From: an uncultured Eubacteriales bacterium
GTDB lineage: Bacteria; Bacillota; Clostridia; Oscillospirales; Oscillospiraceae
Direction: 5' to 3'
Assembly (NCBI GenBank): GCA_900317375.1
Contig: ONGJ01000010.1
Coordinates: 1-43,164 of the forward strand
DNA: 43,164 bases
A model generated the notes under the pieces. It was given only the letters and a program-made list of their open reading frames with translations. It did no database searches and was not told the DNA's origin. Shown here piece after piece: positions 38,308-43,164 of the stretch. Numbering within the stretch: position 1 is the first letter of the stretch; each line of letters opens with the position of its first letter. Position numbers and translations under genes: made by a program.

Positions 38308-40616
38308 CCGGATCGCCGCTTTTCAGAAAGCTGCTGCGGGACATGCGCGAAAACGCCATGCAGTTTCTTGCCATGATCCTGCTCTGCTTCCTGGGTACCT
38401 GGGTCTTTTCCGGCCTGGACGGCACCTGGCGCCTGATGGATCTGACGGTCGAGACCTATTTTGAAGAATGCCGGCTGGCGGACTTCTGGGTCAACGCCGC
38501 CTCCCTTTCCCGGCTGGATCTTGAGCGGATCGCGCACGTGGACGGGGTGGCGCAGGTCCAGCCCCGTACCTCCATGCTTGTGGATGTGGAGGATCTGGGG
38601 GAGGACGTCGAGGCCGCCCTGGAAATCTACGAAGGGGATTTTCTCATCAACCGGCCCTGTCTGCGCGCCGGATCTCTGCTCACGCCCGGCGACACGAAGG
38701 GCTGCCTGATGGAGGAGCAGTTTGCCGCAGCCCATGGCCTCGCACCCGGGGATTCTGTCACGCTGAAGCTGGGCGGCCAGCGGCTGCGCTTTCTCATACG
38801 TGGTACGGTGCTCTCGGCGGAGTATACCGTCACGAGCAGGGACGCCACGCCGGACCCGGAGCATTACGGCTTTATCATACTCTCGCATGCCGCCGTGCCG
38901 ATGCTGCCGTACACGAACGCGCTCGTCAAAATGGAACCCGGGGCGGATGCCGGCGCGGTCGAGGCTGCGCTGGAAAAGGCCGTGCCCGGTGCGCTGGTCG
39001 TGTCGGCTGCCTCGCACCGCAGCATCTCCTCTGCACGGAGCTATGCCGTCATGTTCCAGGGGATGACCTATGTGTTCCCCGTGGTTGCGTTCTCGGTGGC
39101 GGCGCTGATCGTGGTGTCCACGCTCGGGCGCATGATCGACAAGGAGCGCCTGGAGATCGGCACGCTGAAGGCTTTGGGCTATACCAACCGCCAGATCCGG
39201 CGGCACTACCTCTGGTATGCGCTGCTGCCCTCGTCGGTGGGCTCCTTCATCGGCCTGTATGTCGGCTGGTACACGCTGCCGGATGTGCTCTGGACCATGA
39301 TGGTCCACAACTCACGCTATCCTTACATGCTGCGTCCGCCGGTGAGTCTGCCCTCCTATATCATGACCCTTTTGTCGGTGCTGCTGTCGGTGCTGATCTG
39401 CATGCGGACGCTGCGCAGCTCGCTTTCCGAGCAGACGGCCGAGCTCATGCGGCCCAAGCCGCCGCGGGGCGGCACCCGCATGCTGCTCGAGCGCTGGCCG
39501 GCCCTCTGGCGGCGCTTTTCCTTCAACAGCAAGATGATCATCCGCAACCTTCTGCGGAACAAGGGCCGTACCTTCATCCTGCTGGTAGGCATCATCTGCT
39601 GCAACATGCTGATCATCGCAACCTTCGGCCTGCAGGAATCCATCACCTGGTTCATGCGCCAGTATTACGGCGGGACGTTGGCCTACGAGCTGCGTGTTGA
39701 CCTGAAGGATGCGCAGGCCGGTACGCTGGAAAGCTACCGAAACCGTCTGCATGCCGAGGTCCTGGAGGGCATCATGGAAAAGAGCGTGTCTCTCCGCGGC
39801 GGCCATGCCAACCGCGCCTGCCTGCTTACCGTGCTGAAGGAGGACCAGACGCTCATCCGGCTTTCTGCGGACCAGACGGTTCTGCCTCTGCCGGACCGGG
39901 GCGCGGTGATCAGCCGGAAGCTGGCCTCCGTCATCGGCGTCGAACCCGGCGACACCGTCGACATGCTCCTGGTCGGCGAGACCGAACCGATCAAGATCGA
40001 AATCCGCGGCTTTGCCGAAACCAATGCCGGGCAGGGGCTGTTCATGAGCGAGAAGGCCTGGAACAGCCTGCGGAAGGGCGATTTTGCCGTCACGTCGCTG
40101 CTGATGCTCCGGCCCGATGAGATGACGCTGCATCAAATTGATGAGATGGACGAGACGGACCGGGTCCGCTATCTGGAAAACCAGTTCCTAGACGGCATGA
40201 CGGTTCTGGATGCGACGGCGACGGCCTTCTCGATTCTCACCGCTGCGGCGCTGGGTCTGGCCTTTGTCATCTGCTACAACATGGGTCTGATGAACTTCAC
40301 CGAACGGGTGCGGGACTATGCCACGCTCAAGGTGCTGGGCTACCATCAGCGTGAGATCCGTTCGCTGATGCTGCGCGAGAGCAGCCTGACCGCGATCCTG
40401 GGGGTGCTGCTGGGCATCGCGCCGGGGATCGCGCTGGTGACAATCATTCTGAAGACCTGCGAGTATGAATCCATGGTGTTCGTGAGCCATGTCAGCATCC
40501 GCTCGGTGTGCATGGCAAGTGTGATCACCTTTTTCTTCACGCTGTTCGTGGAATGGCTGCTGACGCGCAAGGTACGCGGCATCGACATGGTCGAGGCCCT
40601 GAAAAGTGTAGAGTAA
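38301..40616 (+). CDS. FtsX-like ABC transporter permease
   Basis: 771 residues, a duplicated FtsX/MacB permease. An N-terminal helix (FLAMILLCFLGTWVFSGL) is followed by a large extracytoplasmic domain (about 40-245), then three helices (VFPVVAFSVAALIVVS; LLPSSVGSFIGLYVGW; IMTLLSVLLSVLICM). The second half begins RMIIRNLLRNKGRTFILL-like (KMIIRNLLRNKGRTFILLVGIICCNMLIIATF), with another external domain and three helices (SILTAAALGLAFVICYN; AILGVLLGIAPGIALV; ASVITFFFTLFVEWLL). FtsX-repeat motifs such as ERVRDYATLKVLGYHQREI are present. It forms the membrane part of the exporter with the upstream ATPase. Cargo unknown. Confidence 0.92.
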   Translation: MVTGSPLFRKLLRDMRENAMQFLAMILLCFLGTWVFSGLDGTWRLMDLTVETYFEECRLADFWVNAASLSRLDLERIAHVDGVAQVQPRTSMLVDVEDLGEDVEAALEIYEGDFLINRPCLRAGSLLTPGDTKGCLMEEQFAAAHGLAPGDSVTLKLGGQRLRFLIRGTVLSAEYTVTSRDATPDPEHYGFIILSHAAVPMLPYTNALVKMEPGADAGAVEAALEKAVPGALVVSAASHRSISSARSYAVMFQGMTYVFPVVAFSVAALIVVSTLGRMIDKERLEIGTLKALGYTNRQIRRHYLWYALLPSSVGSFIGLYVGWYTLPDVLWTMMVHNSRYPYMLRPPVSLPSYIMTLLSVLLSVLICMRTLRSSLSEQTAELMRPKPPRGGTRMLLERWPALWRRFSFNSKMIIRNLLRNKGRTFILLVGIICCNMLIIATFGLQESITWFMRQYYGGTLAYELRVDLKDAQAGTLESYRNRLHAEVLEGIMEKSVSLRGGHANRACLLTVLKEDQTLIRLSADQTVLPLPDRGAVISRKLASVIGVEPGDTVDMLLVGETEPIKIEIRGFAETNAGQGLFMSEKAWNSLRKGDFAVTSLLMLRPDEMTLHQIDEMDETDRVRYLENQFLDGMTVLDATATAFSILTAAALGLAFVICYNMGLMNFTERVRDYATLKVLGYHQREIRSLMLRESSLTAILGVLLGIAPGIALVTIILKTCEYESMVFVSHVSIRSVCMASVITFFFTLFVEWLLTRKVRGIDMVEALKSVE

Positions 40617-40632
40617 CAGAAGGAGCAATTCG

Positions 40633-41694
40633 ATGAAAAGAGTATTCAGTATTCTGATCTGTGCGGTGCTGCTTGCATCCCTGCCGGCCGCCCCGGCATC
40701 CGCGGAGACCGACCTGTCCGCGTATTCCATCTCCAACGGCACCGTACAGGCCTCCCGCTTCGAGGACCTGACCGCTCCCTGCTCGGGCACGCTGCTGCCC
40801 TTTGACTGGAGCGCCGGGGACACGGTGGAAGCAGGCGATGTTCTGTTTCAGATGATGACCACGCGCGTTACGGCTCCGGTAAACGGCAGCGTGAGCGCTC
40901 TGTTCGTCGAGGAGGGGGACAGCGCCGATGCGGCGATGGCCACCTACGGCACGGTGCTCGCGATCGAGCCGGAGTATATCTCCCGGATGCATGCCTCGTA
41001 CCTCACCGCGTACGAAAACCAGGACTGCCTGCATGTCCATGTCGGCCAGCCTCTCTGGTTCAAATTCGGCAGCGAGGAGGGGACCGGCATCGTGATTTCC
41101 ACCGCGGACGAGTATTATGAGGTGGAGATTCATACCGGGGATTACAACATCGGCAGGAAGATCGGGCTGTACAAGGACGAGGATTACAGCTATGACTGCC
41201 GTGTGGGCGAGGGCATCGTGTATCGGCGTGACGACGTGACGGTGCCTGCCTCCGGCGTGGTGACCGCGCTGAAGGTCGGCCGCGGCGAGACGGTGAAAAA
41301 GGGCGATACGCTCTTCGAACTGCTGGGCCCGGATGCGGACCTGGGCGCCGTGCCGGAGGTGAGCTCGCCGGCGGCAGGCGTGATCTCCGCCGTCGCTGCG
41401 GCATCCGGCCAGCAGGTATGGAAGGGACAGCTGCTGGCCCGCATCAGCCGGACCGATTCCCTCGAGATCGTGGCGGATGTGGATGAGATGGACCTGAACG
41501 GCCTGAAGGTGGGTGACCGGGTGCCGGTAACCCTGGACACGAAAGAGAACGAGATCCTGACCGGTACCGTCACCGAGATCTCCGGCCTCGGCGTGACCCG
41601 GCAGAACGCCGCCTATTACACGGTGCACCTCTCCGTGGATGCCGACAGCCTGATGCTCGGCCAGAGCGCTTCGGTCTATCTCCCCAAAGCCTGA
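40633..41694 (+). CDS. HlyD/MacA-type adaptor, secreted
   Basis: 353 residues, ATG with AAGGAG upstream. Signal peptide 1-25 (VFSILICAVLLASLPAAPASA). Two biotinyl-lipoyl-like hairpins follow (PCSGTLLPFDWSAGDTVEAGDVLFQM...VTAPVNGSVSALFVEEGDS; VPASGVVTALKVGRGETVKKGDTLFEL...SSPAAGVISAVAAASGQQVWKGQLLARI) and a beta-barrel (DVDEMDLNGLKVGDRVPVTLDTKE). It is the membrane-fusion component of the MacAB-like exporter; in a Gram-positive cell it should work in the membrane-wall space without TolC. It lies 16 bp after the permease, so it is in the same operon. Confidence 0.9.
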   Translation: MKRVFSILICAVLLASLPAAPASAETDLSAYSISNGTVQASRFEDLTAPCSGTLLPFDWSAGDTVEAGDVLFQMMTTRVTAPVNGSVSALFVEEGDSADAAMATYGTVLAIEPEYISRMHASYLTAYENQDCLHVHVGQPLWFKFGSEEGTGIVISTADEYYEVEIHTGDYNIGRKIGLYKDEDYSYDCRVGEGIVYRRDDVTVPASGVVTALKVGRGETVKKGDTLFELLGPDADLGAVPEVSSPAAGVISAVAAASGQQVWKGQLLARISRTDSLEIVADVDEMDLNGLKVGDRVPVTLDTKENEILTGTVTEISGLGVTRQNAAYYTVHLSVDADSLMLGQSASVYLPKA

Positions 41695-41712
41695 GGCACT
41701 CGAAATGAGACC

Positions 41713-41741
41713 TTGACTTCATCCGCTTTCTATGGTATAAA
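41713..41741 (+). promoter_or_regulatory. Promoter of the SCIFF precursor gene
   Basis: TTGACT (41713-41718), 17-bp spacer, TATAAA (41736-41741). The SCIFF gene is thus separately transcribed from the exporter operon, with GGGAGG 9 bases before its ATG at 41770. Confidence 0.85.
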
Positions 41742-41769
41742 AGATTAAATTCATCGGGAGGATTTGAAC

Positions 41770-41928
41770 ATGGAACGCAAACATATTGTGACGCTCAATA
41801 CGCGCAATCTCTGCGAAAGCGCGAAAAACGGCGGCTGCGGCGAGTGCCAGACTTCCTGCCAGTCCGCATGCAAGACCAGCTGCGGCATCGCCAACCAGAA
41901 GTGCGAGAACACCGAAGCTGAGAAGTAA
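41770..41928 (+). CDS. scfA: SCIFF ranthipeptide precursor
   Basis: 52 residues. The sequence HIVTLNTRNLC...GGCGECQTSCQSACKTSC...NQKCE matches the six-cysteines-in-forty-five-residues family. Cys residues are at 23, 26, 30, 34, 38 and 45, with an additional Cys at 15. In this family a radical SAM enzyme links Cys sulfurs to other residues, giving a thioether ranthipeptide; roles in signalling have been proposed. The next gene encodes the maturase, as in nearly all Clostridia. A terminator-like hairpin separates them, which would keep precursor levels high over the enzyme. Confidence 0.95.
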   Translation: MERKHIVTLNTRNLCESAKNGGCGECQTSCQSACKTSCGIANQKCENTEAEK

Positions 41929-41944
41929 GCTTTCAAAAGAAGGA

Positions 41945-41968
41945 ATGCCGCCGGAAGGCGGCATTTTT
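41945..41968 (+). terminator. Attenuating terminator between SCIFF precursor and maturase
   Basis: Stem ATGCCGCC/GGCGGCAT with loop GGAA, then TTTTT. It sits 16 bp after the scfA stop and 21 bp before the maturase ATG, where partial readthrough is needed for the second gene. Confidence 0.8.
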
Positions 41969-41989
41969 CTTAAATCGGGGAGGATCGGA

Positions 41990-43164
41990 ATGATTCATCA
42001 GTATCAGCTGAACGGATATCACATCGTGCTGGACGTGTGCTCGGGCGCCGTCCATCTGGTGGACGGGCTCGCCTATGACATGATTGCCCTTTACGAGTCG
42101 AAAAGCCGGGAAGAGATCACGGCGGAGATGCTGGCAAAATATCGTGTGGAGGGCCTGACGGAGAGCGAGGCCGACGCCTGCTATGACGAGATCACGGCAC
42201 TGAAGGACGCAGGCCAGCTCTTTACGCCTGACCGCTTTGAGCCGATGGCCGGACGCTTTAAAGAGAAAAGCGGCGATGTCATCAAGGCGCTCTGCCTGCA
42301 CGTGGCGCACACCTGCAATCTGAACTGCAGCTACTGCTTTGCCAGCCAGGGCAGGTATCACGGCGAACGCGCCGTCATGAGCCCGGAGGTCGGCAGACAG
42401 GCGCTGGATTTTCTGATCGCGCATTCCGGCTCCCGGCGAAACCTGGAGGTCGATTTCTTCGGCGGCGAGCCGCTGATGAACTTTGATACGGTGAAGGAGC
42501 TGGTCGCCTACGCGCGTAAGCGCGAGAAGGAGACCGGCAAGAACTTCCGCTTCACCCTGACGACCAACGGCATGCTGATTGACGATGATGTCATCGACTT
42601 TGCTAACCGCGAGATGAGCAACGTGGTGCTCAGTCTGGACGGACGGAAGGAAGTGCACGACCGCTTTCGCGTGGACTATGCCGGAAACGGAAGCTGGGAG
42701 AGGATCGTCCCGAAGTTTCAGAGGCTGGTCAGGGCCCGCGGCGGGAAAAACTATTACATGCGGGGGACCTTTACGCACCATAACCCGGACTTTGTAAAGG
42801 ACATCCGCCAGATGCTGGACCTCGGCTTTACCGAACTGAGCATGGAGCCTGTAGTCTGCGCGCCGGGTGACCCCTCGGCGCTCACCCCCGCGGACATCGA
42901 AATCGTGAAGCAGCAGTATGAAGAGCTGGCCGACCTGATGCTCCAACGGGACAGAGAGGGGAGACCCTTTACCTTCTACCACTACATGCTGGACCTCGCC
43001 GGCGGCCCCTGCATCTACAAACGCATTTCGGGCTGCGGCTCGGGAACGGAATACATGGCGGTCACGCCCTGGGGCGACCTGTACCCCTGCCACCAGTTCG
43101 TGGGGGAAGAGCGCTTCCGCCTCGGCGATGTCTTTCACGGTCTGGATAACCCGGCGGTCAGGGA
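41990..43164 (+). CDS. scfB: Radical SAM SCIFF peptide maturase (partial, cut by window end)
   Basis: 391 residues visible from the ATG at 41990 (GGGAGGA upstream); the frame is still open at 43164 and family members are about 450 long. The N-terminal 80 residues form a PqqD-like recognition element (MIHQYQLNGYHIVLDVCSGAVHLVDG). The radical SAM cluster motif CxxxCxxC is Cys109, Cys113 and Cys116 in HTCNLNCSYCFA, followed by FFGGEPLMNF. The SPASM region starts near GGPCIYKRISGCGSGTEYMAV and LYPCHQF, whose Cys residues bind auxiliary iron-sulfur clusters. It installs the Cys thioether links in the SCIFF precursor just upstream. Confidence 0.95.
   Translation, partial: MIHQYQLNGYHIVLDVCSGAVHLVDGLAYDMIALYESKSREEITAEMLAKYRVEGLTESEADACYDEITALKDAGQLFTPDRFEPMAGRFKEKSGDVIKALCLHVAHTCNLNCSYCFASQGRYHGERAVMSPEVGRQALDFLIAHSGSRRNLEVDFFGGEPLMNFDTVKELVAYARKREKETGKNFRFTLTTNGMLIDDDVIDFANREMSNVVLSLDGRKEVHDRFRVDYAGNGSWERIVPKFQRLVRARGGKNYYMRGTFTHHNPDFVKDIRQMLDLGFTELSMEPVVCAPGDPSALTPADIEIVKQQYEELADLMLQRDREGRPFTFYHYMLDLAGGPCIYKRISGCGSGTEYMAVTPWGDLYPCHQFVGEERFRLGDVFHGLDNPAVR

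Overview
The window reads as a chromosomal stretch of a fairly GC-rich member of the Clostridia (Bacillota). The evidence is the ylxM-ffh / rpsP-khpA / rimM-trmD block with sigma-A type promoters and strong GGAGG ribosome sites, a SCIFF ranthipeptide precursor with its radical SAM maturase, pyruvate phosphate dikinase, clostripain- and papain-type secreted peptidases, and rpoB-rpoC. No rRNA, CRISPR array, transposase or prophage genes were seen. I annotate 33 protein genes (one cut by the window end) and one tRNA.

Layout. 0-6.1 kb is a secretome region: a minus-strand secreted thioredoxin/TlpA-like protein, a minus-strand secreted zinc-ribbon protein with 11 nine-residue tandem repeats (carrying a 2-bp frameshift inside the array), a plus-strand secreted papain-family peptidase, and a small protein with a double-glycine export leader followed by two Cpl-7-like wall-binding repeats. 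6.2-11.5 kb is a translation/secretion housekeeping block: ylxM, ffh, rpsP, khpA, rimM, trmD (fused to a GNAT acetyltransferase domain), a 57-residue membrane protein, rsmA. 11.7-14.6 kb is ppdK with an unusual C-terminal tail, closed by a long bidirectional terminator.

14.6-16.6 kb (minus) holds a membrane protein and a GPH-family sugar:cation symporter. 16.8-22.0 kb (minus) is an accessory metabolic/cell-surface cluster: SDR dehydrogenase, ATP-grasp ligase-like protein, a GT2 glycosyltransferase fused to a DUF218 domain, a GNAT acetyltransferase and a phosphotriesterase-family hydrolase. A PLP-dependent amino-acid decarboxylase diverges from it at 22.3 kb and is followed by a secreted clostripain. 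25.9 kb is tRNA-Leu(GAG); 26.0-27.3 kb a membrane mannosyltransferase-like protein.

27.6-35.1 kb is rpoB-rpoC, not preceded by the usual rplKAJL genes. 35.2-37.5 kb is a lipid/glycan group (LmbE/PIG-L deacetylase, PlsC-like acyltransferase, PAP2 phosphatase). 37.6-41.7 kb is a MacB-like ABC exporter (ATPase, FtsX-type permease, HlyD-type adaptor), and 41.7-43.2 kb the SCIFF precursor and its radical SAM maturase, which runs off the end.

The most unexpected signals are: (1) a palindromic box, consensus near TGTTTTC-N5-GAAAAC, placed exactly 5 bp upstream of the -35 hexamer of three separate minus-strand promoters (near 1.4, 3.35 and 21.1 kb), suggesting an unassigned regulon joining two secreted proteins and the ATP-grasp gene; (2) the double-glycine-leader/Cpl-7 protein; (3) the domain fusions TrmD-GNAT and GT2-DUF218 and the 81-residue PPDK tail; and (4) the SDR/ATP-grasp/decarboxylase cluster as a candidate uncharacterised pathway. 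All functional statements rest on reading motifs by eye; no database search was run.
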